Source: Vesta saturnalis
Lineage: Eukaryota > Arthropoda > Insecta > Coleoptera > Lampyridae
Reading direction: 5' to 3'
Assembly (NCBI GenBank): GCA_036346205.1
Contig: JARFJB010001971.1
Span: forward strand, 893,501-957,500
Length of the DNA stretch: 64,000 nt
The notes under the pieces are model-generated. The model ran no database searches. It had not been told where the DNA came from and worked only from the letters and a program-made list of their open reading frames with translations. Position numbers and translations under genes: made by a program. This document shows, piece after piece, positions 43,951-57,265 of this stretch (the first letter of the stretch is position 1; every line of letters starts with the position of its first letter).

Positions 43951-45045
43951 CCTGATCGTTTACGATGAAGAACGTAAAAACTTGGTTAGGAATACAAAAG
44001 TAATGCGCTTATCGGAGTATGAAACGGATCACTTTTTGGTTGCATCTAGAGTAGAGAGAAAGAAGTTGAACGTAGAGCGAACGTCAAGAATTAAAGTAGA
44101 AAAGCGGTAGCTGACGATGTAAGAATGAGGTATGCATAAGCTTTTGGCAGAGAATTGAATGTGAATCAAATGATGTGGAACGGTGACATTGAAAGTACGT
44201 GGATATCCTTGAAAGATACTGTAGTCAATTGTGCTGCGCAGTTGTGTGGGTAAGCAGACTAAGGCGCTTGGTAGAGGAAATCTGTAGAAAAAGGCAATAC
44301 GCAACAAAAAAAACACGTACATGGCAATAATTGTTTTAAAAAATGAGACGGAGAAAAAGCGGTTACACAAAGTATGCAGATTGAGAAAGAAAAATTGCTT
44401 ACGACAGAATGTGAGAAAATGCGGAGCGGTTTTGAGGGAAATACGAAATTTTTGTGCATAACAAATGCAAAACGTGGTGCAAATCAGGACGTTATAGGAA
44501 TGCTGACTAGTATGAACGATAGTATGGGATGAGTACGGTTTGAGGAGAAGCTGGAAGAAGAAATGAGGGTAAGCTAACTGAACAGTTAAACAAAGAGAAT
44601 GAGGAGGAGACCATAAACAAAACTTAAGGGATTTTGAGTTGAATGACGTAAATAAAATGGAATAAAAGTTGAGAAATGGTAAAGTTACAGGTGTGGATGG
44701 AATTACTAGTGAAATGCTGATGTGTGGACGAGCAAAGCTTGAGGAAAGATTATGGAATTATTTAATGAATATATTAAGCGTGGAAAAGAACCAATCGATT
44801 TGAAAAGTGCGATTATTGTTTCGCCGGATAAGGAAAATGGGAGTAAGAATGATTGTAAAAACTACACAGGGATAATTTTCTTGAACGTACCTGGTAAGGT
44901 ATTTGGGAGACTTTAGACTGATAAAGTAGGTGCAAAGATGCAGAGTAAGATTTGGGGTAGGGATGTGTGGACCAGATAGTTGCTGTCCAGGAGGTGATTG
45001 AAAAGTGTTTAAATGCGAAGAAGACGCTGAACTATGCGTTTGTAG

Positions 45046-47434
45046 CAAAACAAATTGATGGAATTTTAAGAACAAATTAACCCAATAAATTTTACAAACA
45101 TACACAATTGTGCAAATAGGATGACATTCTTGATGCATGTCCATGAATATAAAATGAAGAAAAAGTAACCTACACAGGGTGATACAGCGGTTTAAAGTAC
45201 AAAGGAAGCAACAGTCCTTATGGGGGCTTTATAAAATGATAAACAAAGACAATATTGGGAATACTACCAAAAGCAGCTTATTTAATGAACACATACAATC
45301 TTGGACTAAATCAAAGCAATAAACCTATGATTACTTAATAACGCAATATTTCCACTATCGAATACAATGCAACGACGCTACGGAACACAGTTAATTAAGA
45401 GTATCGAAGACCACCCGTTAGAGGGAGGAAACTCTGGGTATACCCAAGCCCCATAATTAAGAATTTAATCGCTATTATAGACTACTGAATATGTTGTTTT
45501 AAATCCTTGATAAATTATGTGGTACTCTACTTCTTCAACTAAAAGAATTAAATCAAAAAATTAATATGGATTTAAAGAGGGCAGGCCAATCATCCGAAAA
45601 TCCGGAACATGTTGTTGTGCCATGTTTACCTTAGAACCGAAAACTACTCTTAATCTGGCGTAAATAAGTTTAACGCCTCTTATAATCTGGGAACAAACCG
45701 AATAATTGCAAGGTATTTGCTTTTGTTGACATTAATACTGAGGAAATGGGTAAAAGCTGTAACTGCGAAATACATCCTGTTGAAAGTAAGCTGATAGTCC
45801 GAAAGCGGAATACGTAAGAAATAAGATGGAATACATTTCCCTTCATATTAAGACCACTGTTACTGAAAATTAACGAGCATACCACGCCTGTAGTGTTGAA
45901 TCGCGTGTGACTCAATATTTAATGCCTCTCCCTATGGCAAACAACCTAAGCTTAGTCCAAATACGGTACACATGATTATCCGTGCTGAAATGGTCTGCTT
46001 CGTAGATGTTGACTATCTCCATTCCATTAACTGTTGACTATGGTGAAATGTGCACTTGTCTCACCACCAGTAAAAATATGGCTTAAAAACTGATTGGCCT
46101 TTATCACTGTATTTCGTGAAAAATGTCAAAACAAAGATAACACGCCCATACTTATATTTGGTGGAGGACACTCCGTTCTCATTATAGACGTTTATACTTG
46201 CAATTGCATCTACTGTTGCATTTATGGTATTTCAAAAACATATTAGATATTGCAGTATTTCGCAGTGCGCGAGACTTTTTATAGCCAAGAGTATTTTAAA
46301 CTAACATTGTACAATGTAAGCAAAGATTAATGTTTGCGTATTGACATCTGTAGCAAGCTAACATATGCATCTACTCAGTTCATGGTTACACATCGACATT
46401 GCGCTAACTCAAAAACAAGCCTTATTATAATTAATTAATAACCAAGATAAAGTTACTATCGATCAGCTTGGTTCAACGGCATTAAATGTTACATAATACG
46501 TATTTCAGGTGATTCCTAGTTAAAATGCTCCTTATCAGCATACCTTTATGATTAATAAGAATCAAAATAATAAATGATTCTCTACGCTCCCGCTTCGGTC
46601 CACATGAGTAAAAGATATCAAGTTGCCAAAAATGTTGACCAATTCAACTTTATTCCTCATCGTTAAGATTTACATAGGTTATATGTAACGTTGAAGTGTT
46701 TATAAGACTTCTTTTCGATCCAAAAAATAAGTCAATCTGACTTAACCAAATGGGCCCAATAATTTTTTTATAATATTCAGTGTTTCTCCATTGTAACACG
46801 ACCGCTTTTTTTGTCATTAAAAAGGGACTATAATTAGATATCTATAATATAGGAGGAAAGATCAAATTTGTGGGTATTTTATCTGATCCAACTCGGTCTA
46901 TAACCAAAGAACTTCAAAACGGTCGATACAGAATTAATTTTCCAAAATACATTATAGGAATTAGAAGTGTAATTGATTTACACGAAACAACGAACAACGA
47001 AGTTCTAGCAGTTCAAACAGCTAAAAATGCTGTGACAAATTGAAAATTATTGTTTACGTCCGTTAACTTCTTTGACTTGACATTTTAACAACATACAGTT
47101 CAAAAATGAGCTGAGACCGGGAACACCTTGGAAAAATTTGGGTGTCGAAAAATGGTAAAAATGTCTGTGCGGTGCTCGTTCGAGTGATTGTGTGCATGTG
47201 CCCGTTTTGAAGAAGGGAGGAGAGGAAATCCTAAAATAAAACTTGCTGTACTAATAATTAATGGACCTGTTTAAAGATTTCTATAAAATACTATTAACAA
47301 CGTTTAAAAGGAAATATTACATATATTACCTTTACTATACTTCTCCCTGACTGCAAATTCAAAATTTAATCTAACTTTTACCTTTGTTACTATATATAAT
47401 CTCAATTAAATAAAAGTGAAATTAAAAAAATAAC
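45046..47434. other. Intergenic; one unplaced open stretch
   Basis: AT-rich and without a recognisable gene. A stop-to-stop frame at 46843-47041 (plus) encodes about 65 residues including KFVGILSDPTRSITKELQNG. It reads like a protein fragment, but has no ATG and I cannot name the family. The minus-strand open stretch 45670-45915 is also unplaced. Confidence 0.4.
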
Positions 47435-50400
47435 TGTCCGGTAGTAGGAAGATACCGTTAGTAGAAAAAAAAGGAAAAGACCACGTATTTCATTCACTCC
47501 CCGAGGGGGAGGGCGGGCTGCTCGAGCTTTCCAAGCTCCTTCAGCCACAATCATGGATTCCCAGCATACATACATACATTACGTATATATGCATGGTGGG
47601 ATTAAGGATAGGTGTGGTCAGGATAGGATCGGTAGGAACGGAGTTAGGGTTCTGAGGGGGAAAATACTACCCCAGCATTCGCCTAAGCAGCCGCACATGG
47701 TGTGCATATACGCAGTGACCATGCCGCTACATGTGTATGAGGAAAACCCCCTGAGAAAACCTCATACAAGGTAGACGGTAACGGGAATCGAACCCATTAC
47801 CTCCCGAATGCTAAGCAGATCGTGTCACCACTACGCCACCAGCTCGGTCCGTTAGTAGAGAATGCTACATCATCCGGGGCACTATTTGGCTAGTAACCGG
47901 TCTGCCCGCTTTGGAATTACTCAAGAGAACAATACAATTGCCTCGGATCGACCTGGCTACAAGGGACGGTCAAGGTCGAAACAGACAGCCCCCGCTGCTG
48001 ACGACTGAGCAAGGAATGAATGGCGAGTCGGTACGTGGAATATTAGAGGTATACATGGTAAATAACTTGAAATTACGAATGTATTGTATGAAAGGCAGCT
48101 AGATAATCTGTGTGTATCGGAGACAGCGCAAACGAAAGGACGTTGTGAAGATGGAGGATAGCAGCGTAGCAATATGATCAGGAGTTGAGACTGAAGTGTA
48201 CGGCGCAAAAGGAGTTGGAGCAATCGTAAATGAAAGAGCAAACAGATGTGTTAAACAGTATGAATTGATATCTCCCCGGGTAATGTGGGTTAGAGTAATA
48301 GTGGGGATTCGAAGAATTCTTCTTATTGCATGCTATGCACCGGTGAATGGAGGGAGACCAAGAGTGTGAGAACTTCTGGAATGATGTAGAGAACGTGTTG
48401 AACGTAGGTAAGCCAACCGAAAGAGTGATGATAGTGGGAGATATGAACGGATGGCTGGGTGTACTGAACGCGTTCTAGGAAAGTTCGGAGACCAAAGAGT
48501 CAATGAGAATGGTGAACGCCTGGTGAACATATGTGTGGAGAGAAGCCTGTTTGCATCTAATACGTGGTTTGAACATAAAAATGTGCATATATGTACATGG
48601 CAAAGAGGTGAATCTAAAAGTATGATTGACTTCATAGTGCATGATGAACGATTTAGAAACCTCATGAAAGACACAAAGGTAATGCGCGGATCGGAGTGTG
48701 GATCGGACCACTTTTTGGTTGTATCCAGAGTGGGTTCAGGGAAAAAGTGGGTCTGGAGAAGGGAAGCAAACGTAGTGCAAAGGTCCAGAATTAGGGTAGA
48801 CAAATTAGTAGATAATGGTGCGAGAATGAAATAAGCAGATGCTATTAGTAAAGAGTTGAATGTGAATGAAACAGTGTGGAACGAACAAATAAAAGACACA
48901 GACGTTGAAAGTGCACGGATACGCTTCAAAAACTTCAATTATGCCGTGCGGATATGTGGAAGAGTGGCTGTAGGTAGACAGAAAAAATATGCTTGGTGGA
49001 ATGAATCGGCAAAAAAGGCAGTATGTAACAAAAAAGATGCTTACAAGGCAATGATTGCTGCACAAATGAGACTGAGAAAAAGCGATTGTATGAGGTGTAC
49101 ATATTAAGAAACAAAGAATCGAAAGAGGCAGTGAGAATAACTAAAGAGGAAGTGATGGCTGTGGAAGGAGAGAAAATGCAGAATACTTTTGAGGGAAACA
49201 AAAAACGCTTCTGGAAATGGGTCAAAAATACAAAAACAGAACGCCGCAGGAGTGAAGAATACGAGTAATGAAATAGTATGGGGTTAAATAAGGAGAATGT
49301 AGAAGGAATGGTGAATCAAATTGACATAAACGAGCAGGCGTAGATGAAATCATAGGTGAAATGCTAAAGCACGGAGGTGCAAAGCTTATACGAAAATTGC
49401 GTGAATTATTCAATGTATGCCTTAAGTGTGGAAAAGTGCCGAGGGATTGGAAGAGCGCGATCATTGTACCACTGTATAAGGGTAAGGGGAACAAAAGTGA
49501 GGGCAAAAACTACAGAGGAATAAGGTTGCTCACTGTACCTGGAAAGGTATTTGGAAGAATAGATGTGCAGGGTAGCTTCGTTCCAGGGAGAGGATGTGTT
49601 GATCAGATGGTTGCTCTCCAGCAGGTGATCGAAAAGTGTTTAAGTGTAAAAAGGATGCTGTACTGTGCGTTTTTAGACCTGGAGAAAGCATACGACAGAG
49701 TGACTAGGGAGAAGCTGTCGGAAATAAAGGTCTTATAAACGGAATAAAGCCAGTATACATCTGTAGAGAGGAGTTATGAGTGAATACTTTAATATTGTGC
49801 AAGTAGTGCGACAAGGTTGTGTGATGTCACCGTGGTTGTTCAATGTTACATGGATAAATGTGTTAGGCAAATATGTACCGCAAATGGTGTAATGGTTGGT
49901 GACGTAAATGTACGAGTTCTGGTGTATGCAGATGACACAGTCTTACTAAGTCACAGTGCGTATGAGCTACAAAATGCTCTGAGGAGGTTTAACACAGTCT
50001 GTGAGAGCATGGACCTAAAGGTAAACGTGACAAAAACTAAGATAGCGGTGTTCAATCCGGAAGGTGGAAAGGAGAGTAGAGTATTTACTCTGCAACATGA
50101 AATTGTGGAACAAGCGAACGAGTTAGTGTATCTGGGTAGAATGTTTAGTGCAGAAGGTACAATGGATGGCGAGATTGGACGAAGGGCCAATGCTGGAAGG
50201 AGAGTGCTTGGAAGTATGTGGACGATAATGAGAAACGGAAGCATGAGCCTAGCTGCGAAACGAGTAACCTATAATGTCCCGTCAGTACTGTGTGGAAGTG
50301 AGACATAGGTATGTCAAAAAAAGCACGAGAGAAAAATAAATGCCGTGTGTATGAGATTCCTGAGAAGAGCATGTGACAAAACGAGAAGGAAAAAGAGAAA

Positions 50401-50590
50401 AAAATGAGTGTATAATGACGGAGTGTGGTGAGGAAAACACGATGATGGATAGATATACAAGTAGTACATTACGTTGGCCTGGTCACATTGAGAGAATGAA
50501 CCACGCAAGATTTACAAAGCAAATATATGTGGGCGAGGTTAGAGGTAAGGCCGGGCCTGGTAGGCCGCGTAAAACTTGGCTGAATGTAGA
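47435..50590 (+). mobile_element. RTE-like LINE, longest copy (copy D)
   Basis: The 5' sequence begins at or before 47435 (CTGTCCGGTAGTAGGAAG), is split by a SINE at 47466-47859, and continues with GAGAATGCTACATCATCCGG. Endonuclease remnants: GRYERMAGC-like text near 48440, then SKSMIDFIVHDERFRNLM and CGSDHFLVVSRV (Asp-His motif). RT remnants: DWKSAIIVPLYKGKGNKSEG, FLDLEKAYDRV, and the intact box RVLVYADDTVLLSHSAYELQ (about 49917). After that comes RRANAGRRVLGSMWTIMRNG, GSET-stop (Trp expected), and the C-terminal LRWPGHIERMNHARFTKQIY with GRPRKTWL. Many frameshifts; no clear 3' tail. Confidence 0.85.
47466..47848 (-). mobile_element. tRNA-derived SINE inserted in the LINE 5' end
   Basis: The minus-strand tRNA-like head (47848 down to about 47770) has an A box GGTGGCGTAGTGG and B box GGGTTCGATTCCC. 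The ~300-bp body includes CTCATACACATGTAGCGGCA and AGAACCCTAACTCCG. The direct repeat CCGTTAGTAGA flanks it (47455-47465 and 47849-47859), a target-site duplication inside the LINE 5' region. The 3' end of the SINE reads CTTTTCCTTTTTTT on its own strand, so the tail is T-rich rather than A-rich. A second copy lies at 31192-31415. Confidence 0.9.
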
Positions 50591-50783
50591 ACCCCCTATT
50601 ACACGTAGTTTCCACTTAACCCAATAAGATATAATCGTGAGTCAGAGAAATGGATGTGTTCAATAAAACGTTAAGATGAAAAGAATTAAAGAAATATACA
50701 TAGTTACTGATACCATTAAAAGTTGAATAATCTAAAATAAATGTTGGTAACTCAATAATCTTCGTATCCCGCTAGAATAAGGT
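50591..50783. other. Intergenic, nothing identified
   Basis: Short AT-rich stretch between the LINE and the dispersed repeat; it may contain diverged LINE 3' UTR. Confidence 0.35.
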
Positions 50784-51205
50784 GACCATTTGTGTAAAAC
50801 GGAAATATGGAACAAGGACGCATCACCCGAAGAGTCCAAATACTCCTCAGTAAGGCGAAGGAGAGGGAGAAATTTCTTTTAAGTTAGATACAAAGCTAGG
50901 AGTTTTTATGTTCTCTAGTTTAAGTGACAAATGTAGTTGTTGTTCATGGTAAATCTTTAGGCTTACATGTCATAAAAAAGGCTATCTATGTCTGTATTTT
51001 GCTTCGGTTTTTAAAAGTACATAGTTAATAAAATGGCGAGCGAAACGTTACTCATTTGTATATTTTTCCATTCGTAAGATACCTGGGTGATCTTGGAGAT
51101 GCTTAAAAAATTCAAGGCAATTCATTCCAAAATTATGTTTTGTCGTTAAAAGTCCTAGTTCTTACAGTAAGGTTAGTTTTTCCGCTGGTCCAAATTTTAT
51201 TCATC
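50784..51205. repeat. Dispersed repeat, copy 2
   Basis: Direct-orientation homologue of 8434-8911, 42 kb away. The best conserved part is AATGGCGAGCGAAACGTTAC with the following TCATTTGTATATTTTTCCA (about 51031-51070), and the right end GCTGGTCCAAATTTTATTC. Compared with copy 1 it lacks a ~40-bp GATATCTAGG-type internal duplication. Confidence 0.85.
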
Positions 51206-54200
51206 ATTTCTAAATGTTCCCTTAAGAAAAAACGATTACACTTTGCTACTACTAGAAACAGGAATATCTTGTCTTTTTATACTTAAGTGTCGATATGTGT
51301 TGAACAATATCCGTCTTTCTACCAGATGCAAGTGAAAACTACGCACAACATGTCTTTTTAATAAATGGATATTCACTTTCCAAATCTCTATTAAATGTAC
51401 ACTTTCTTTTTGGCATTTTCTGATTTTGTACCGTCCTAGATACACATTACACTATAATGATTATTTATTTGAAAATAGTTATTTATTAACACTTAACCTT
51501 ACCTCACGAACTATTAACACTATATTAATTTACTTGCACCGGTATATTTATTTTTCACAGGCGTACAAGACACAGTTTAAGCAAATTCCTTTCGCGCTAG
51601 ACTTGATACTTAATACTGTATTATAAGCGGAATTTATTTAAGTCGACAAAAGTGCCATCATAGTCTCGTAATTGTAAAACTTGTTATGTTATCCTATTGT
51701 GTCTTCTCTGAAGGTCGCGCTATCTTTTTCGTACTTTCTACCATAAAAGTAATATTTAAAATTTTAACCTGAGACAGTGCGTTTGATCTAAGAATATGAC
51801 ATGCACTTACGTACGTAAACATATCATATGGAAATACACGTTAGACTATAATATAGCATACTGGCGACTCAAAGATCATACTCCTTTAAATTACTTTAAA
51901 TACGAGTTTGTTTTTTATACATTTGTTTCACACATCTTATATTTTTGTTTGATCACAAGTTAAGTCACAACCAATATTTATGGTTTAATAACTGTATTCC
52001 TTTATATTTGTTTAAATTTGTTTTAGCGTAGTATTCATATCCTAGAGCGGCAAACATGTTCTGCAATTTAAAAATTCTGGAACAATGCATAATAATGGTA
52101 TAATTCAAAATATGGTAATTATAAAGCTATGCAAGAAAAAATCCAATTACATTCTTAAAATTAGAACAAAAATCTCATAAGTGCGCATAAATCTGTACCC
52201 ATACATTATAATGTATTTTATCCGTTTAATCTGAAGAAGTACAAAATGAGTAATACAGGATATACTAAGTAAATATTATCCCACAAAGTAAGCTTGTTTA
52301 CAACCAAAATTACAAGAAAGGCGATGAGTTTAGCGCCCTTTTTGATTGTAATAACAGTGCTGCAAATAACCCACGGCATACGAGTTTGTAAGCGACTCAC
52401 GCCTGGGATAAAACCGCCAATCTCCAGTGGTCGCTGCAGCGGTCTCTCGCCCCCTTTCAAACATTGTTAGCCTTATAAATCCTCATGTCATTTTTTTCCT
52501 AGATTATCCCTCTGTCCACGGAAGCCACTTACAAACATAGCACTTTTTATGAACAAGTTTTAGTTTTAAGACTACTATACTATATGGTGCACTTATTCTT
52601 TAGTTTTGTTTCTTTTCGGATTTTCATGTTAATATTTCTGCTGAATTGTCGTAAAGGGAACTATGGTGTATATATTTTCGGAAAGCATTATTTATTGGTG
52701 ATATTAATAAGAGTGTATCATTATGTGCGATATAAGGTTGAAGCAGATTCTAATGTTATAAACCTATGCAAGAAACTTTTTTGAAAGGGGTTGTAATTAG
52801 TTATTTGAAAGAAGGGATCTTTAGTAAACTTCTGTGGTTTATAGTATCTCCATTATTAATTCTAATTGGCGGTAGGAAAGTGTTTTATTGTTTCAAAACT
52901 AACTGATGCTACTAATGACAAACTCAAACAGTGCCCGTTGTGTGGAGTTCGTCGAAATGAATTAAGTTTGACGATTAAAGCCCCTCGAATAGTGGGAAGT
53001 TAGTATAGCTTATGCGCGAATTCTTGAACTGTCTTCTAAGTTGCGAACTTTTCATGGCTCCTTATTGCTTGCTATACGATATAATGCGATGCAGTCGAAT
53101 GGACGCGGCATATAAAGAAAAGTAACAATCTAACGCATGCCAACTTTTTATGAATGCTTCTTCAAAAACCCCATTTAAAACATTGTTATTTTACGATTTC
53201 GTATGTGAATACATAAACGTTTGGCTTATGCCTTTTAAGGTTATATTGTATATATATTTTAAAACATTACGTCCTTTCTGACACCAGTTATGTCGTTCTA
53301 GACTGATGTCCATGTTTTATTACTGTGTCATTCACGTTTTCGATTTATTTTTCATTATAAAATATCGAGTTTGAAAGAAGTTAATGACAGTAAGCAAGCG
53401 TAGCTGTAACGTGCATGCTTACAATGTAATGAAACATCATTTTAGAAATAAGCTATTGAAATCTGTCATTTAGGTTAAAGTTGGTAAGGTAACTGGGAAA
53501 TTTGCGACGAGATGTCAATCCTGCTAATGATACCACACGACCGCATCAAATTACCCGGACGTGGAGCGGCGCGGGGTTTACTGACTGGAAACATATGGTG
53601 CGGATGAGAGTTAGTTTTCCCGTTTGTAATATTCCTAATGACGGGAACACGCGCGTCGACCGCACTGAAACACGCACTGCATGAAAATACAACTTCGCCT
53701 TTTTCTCAGGACCCTCTCAAGGTGCGAAACCGTATGTATAATGAAGCGCTCGGGATCGGATAATGTAGACGGCCAACATCACATTTTCCTAATCGCTCCC
53801 CATAAATTTCAAAGTAACAAACCATATATTTTATAAACGCGCTCCATTATTAAATCAAATATACCGATTACCTCTATTATTTTAAATTTTACCAAATTGC
53901 CCACTATAAACATCTAATTAAGCTCTCAGGATATCTGCATGAAAATTTTCTACAAAATTACGAAAACAGTAAACACGTACGAATTAAATTGTAATATTAA
54001 AACGAATTTGACGCAATCAAAGCAGTTTTTAATATGAGAGTGCGTAGCTAATTGTTCTAAAAGTAAAATATGAATTTATTTAATAATATTACATCTAAAT
54101 TATTGATTGCGCTTACCTACCACGAAAAAAGCTATTTATTCGGAATTATAATTTTACAAGGGATGCCTGAACAAGAGGAGTGGAAATAGATATCAAAGCA

Positions 54201-54312
54201 AAAAATAACGCTACAATATGCTTTTGGATTTTGTACAAGAAACTATTCTTTAGGAAGATTTGTATTCACTGCAAAAGAAATTATAGTAAACATAATGAAG
54301 TTACAAATTACA
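51206..54312. other. Intergenic with a small CG-rich island
   Basis: No gene recognised. Positions 53490-53770 are clearly richer in G+C and CpG than the surroundings (GGACGTGGAGCGGCGCGGGG, ACACGCGCGTCGACCGCACT). A 60-codon frame (53502-53684) there has no family signature. A second GC-richer patch lies at 52330-52450. Either could be a regulatory region or first exon, but I see no direct evidence. Confidence 0.4.
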
Positions 54313-57265
54313 TAGGTGGAAGGCTTGTATACCCCATGCCACCCGGTGCAATACCACCACCTATACCATGGGCTTCTTAATATTGGTGCTCCAATTTTCA
54401 GAGTTTGCTAAGGGCTGCCGGTCACTTTCTTCTTTATTCCTTATGTACTCGCCAACACGCTCTAGCCAAGCGTACCGTTTTAACGGCTAAACCCTTAAAA
54501 TGACGAATTCTAAAACAGACGCTATACCCACTCACCCACATTCTCACATCGATTCGTCGATCCGTCCCAATGATTCTGGGGGGGGGGGGGACAAAATTCG
54601 TCAATGTCAAAATCAAGACTAAGAAGAGCAAGATCTGCCAGGAATAAAATTCTGCCCCATTCGGATACCCGGGAGGGCAAGACTCAAGCGACCTCGGTAA
54701 TCGAAAGTACCAAGATTCGGATTCATTACTGCAACATACGTGGTATCAGGTTGAATCTCAATGCTGTTCACCAACACCTTGAACAAGTGCAACCGGACAT
54801 TCTGTTTCTATCAGAAACACAAGTCTTCCCTGGAAGCACTAATTCGCCTGACCTGCAATTTCCCAGATATAACCTCTTCTCTAACTATCGCCTTAAAAGC
54901 GTAGTATATGCGCATACCAAGGACGACGTAGATTGTAAGACGATGCCCACTTTGGAAAACAAAAAATTTGACGCGATTTGGTTCAAACATTCTGGGCCCC
55001 AGTTTGTGAAATTCTACTGTTGTTTGTATAGGTCTCCCAATGATAATAACTTCCAAGATCTTTTTGATTACCTTAGTCTGAAAATAGACTACCTCTTATC
55101 ACAGTTTCCATCTTGCGATATTCCAATTTTGGGAGATTTTAATGCCCACAACTCCAATTGGCTTCAATTTTCATCTACCACTAATCCCGCAGGTCATAGT
55201 GCAGAAGCATTTGCTGTATCCTGTGATCTCACACAAATCATTTCCGAACCAACCAGAATCCCTGACAACCCTAACCACACTCCACATCTCCTGGACCTTC
55301 CTTACAACTAACGCACTTATCTATAAAACAAAAGTCCTTTCCCCACTTGGTCAATCAGACCACTGCCTAATCTAAATAACTTCCTCTGTACCCAATCCCA
55401 CTGCTACTCGAAAAACAAGATAGAACTATGTGGTGTTTTAAATCAGCTAACTGGAGAGAATTGCGAGATTTTTTTGCTGAGTATTGATTTAAACGGTCCG
55501 CCTCTTCAAACATTCCTCTTACAAGAACTGAAGTTATCTTGATGGGTATAGAGTTATACATTCCCCAAAAAAAAAACATAGTCGTCTGGGTCATGCCCGT
55601 TCACAACCCTGGTTTAATAGGGCTTGCACTGATGCGTTATCGCAAAAGTATAAACTCTATACCAAATGGAAATCAAATAAATCTATTAAAAATCACGCCG
55701 ACTATATTGCAAAAGCATCATCACCAAGGCCAAAAAGATGTTTCAAGAACGTAAATGCAAAAAGAATTAGTCTCATGTCCTTTGGGTGGTCTTAAATTTT
55801 GGTCATTAGCTAAAGCCATCAGCAAAAGCTTTAGTACATCTTCCTTTCCTCCCATGACGTCCCGCGACGGAGCTGTAGTAGATGATCCTGCTGAAAAAGC
55901 CAACCTCTTTGTGGATTACTTTGCATCAAATTCATATCTCAATGATTCTGATAAAACTGTGCGTTGCCAAAATCTACCCCATACGCTATTGAACCTATCC
56001 ACTTTCGTTACAAGCTCCTACAATCAATTATCAATAAACTTGACTCAAACAAAGCGACTGGCCCTGACGGTATTCCAGCTATCATTCTTAAGAAATGCTA
56101 CCCCGGGCTAGTACCTGTATTGTCCAAACTATTTTCGATCTCCATGTCATCTGGTGACTTTCCCTCATCATGGAAGTTGGAAAATGTCCAACCTTTTCCT
56201 AAAAAGGGCCTCAAAACCGATCTCTCAAACCATCGACCAATACCTATAACTTCCATTCTGTCGAAAATTATTGAGAAAGCCATCAACCACCAACTGCTTT
56301 CGTTCCTCGAGTCCAATAAACTCCTAAACGACCAGCAGTATGGGTTCAGATACAGCCGTTCAACGGGTGATCACATGTCACCCAACTTTGGAATAACACA
56401 TTAGAGAGGTCCGGTGGAACAGTCTTAGCAGCTTTACATATTTCAAAGGCTTTTGACCAGGTTTGGCGCAAGTGCCTACTTCCCAAGCTCACTTCGTTCG
56501 GCTTATCCGATACGCTCATCAATTGGATATCCAGCTTTCTTGAAAAAAGTCGTATACGTGTTGTAGTCGATAGCTTCTTTTCGAAAAACGCGGGAGTACC
56601 CCAAGGATCAGTGATAGCTTCCACACTTTTCCTGCTATACATAAATAACTTCATTTCCTCAACTAACTTGATCCATTGCTTTACAGACGACAGCACACTA
56701 CATTGTAGTTCTTCTCAGTTTTCCCACAACGATAAGTCTAGTCAGGACGTTAAGGTGAAAATCAACAGTGACTTAGAACATGTCCTTGAATGGGGAAGGA
56801 ATAATCTACTCACGGTTAACGCTGACAAAACGCACTGTTGTCTTGATATGGTAAACCGTACCAAAAAAAGAGCTATAAGGCTTATAAGTAATCCGTCTCT
56901 GACTTCTGGCCTACAGTCTCTTGAGCACAGAAGAATAGTTTCGGTTCTTTCCTTGTTCTATCGCTATTGCCATGGCAAGTGTGCCTCCGAAATACACTCC
57001 TTAATACCTTCGCAGGCCATCTTCGCTAGGAACACTCGGTTTGCCCATTCACACAATAATTACGCACTCAAAATTCCATCGTGTCACTACGTTTTTCTAC
57101 ACGGTGACCAAATTGTGAAATGCACTACCCAGTTCCTGTTTTCCTCCAAACTTTGGCTTAAGTCAATTTAAGGTAGCCATTCATAAACATTTCTCGGCAG
57201 CCTAACAATATCCCTAAACCCTCCTAGTGTTCCTGAGTGTTTTAGCACGTTAGGCAAATCTTATT
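54313..57265 (+). mobile_element. LINE copy C (same family as copy A), full 5' end, internal deletion
   Basis: Plus-strand copy starting GGTGGAAGGCTTGTATACCC, as in copy A, and ending after CCTAGTGTTCCTGAGTGTTT at about 57265. Endonuclease block 54604-55311: IHYCNIRGIRLNLNAVHQHL, ILFLSETQVF, LGDFNAHNSNWLQF. RT blocks 55755-57171: DSNKATGPDGIPAIILKKC, GVPQGSVIASTLFLLYINN and HCFTDDSTLHC (the FADD box altered to FTDD). About 85 residues present in copy A are deleted at ~56844, between CCL and DMVNR. A G13 run lies at 54578-54590 near the endonuclease start. Frameshifted and inactive. Confidence 0.9.

Larger units (their letters stand above)
41395..45045 (+). mobile_element. RTE-like LINE, second copy, interrupted by nested insertions
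   Basis: Two segments align in order with the longer copy at 47.4-50.6 kb. Segment 41395-41846 matches about 48005-48548 (endonuclease region; shared GTACGTGGTACATTAGGGGT, TTCTGGAAGGATGT, GCCTGGTGAA). Segment 43957-45045 matches about 48641-49680 (shared GATCACTTTTTGGTTGCATC, AAGTTACAGGTGTGGATGGA, GTACCTGGTAAGGTATTTGG, ending in RT sequence). Only about 90 bp of the element is missing between them, and the gap holds LINE copy B and a Penelope-like fragment. Heavily frameshifted and 3' truncated. Confidence 0.8.

Noticed and set aside
45900..46120. Possible transposase on the minus strand (text such as VNIYEADHFSTDNHVYRIWT)
   Set aside because: I could not match catalytic motifs in any frame; similarity to mariner-type proteins was too weak to report.
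48333..49506. Several minus-strand open frames of 70-200 codons (for example 48333-48938)
   Set aside because: They are antisense shadows of the plus-strand RTE-like LINE.
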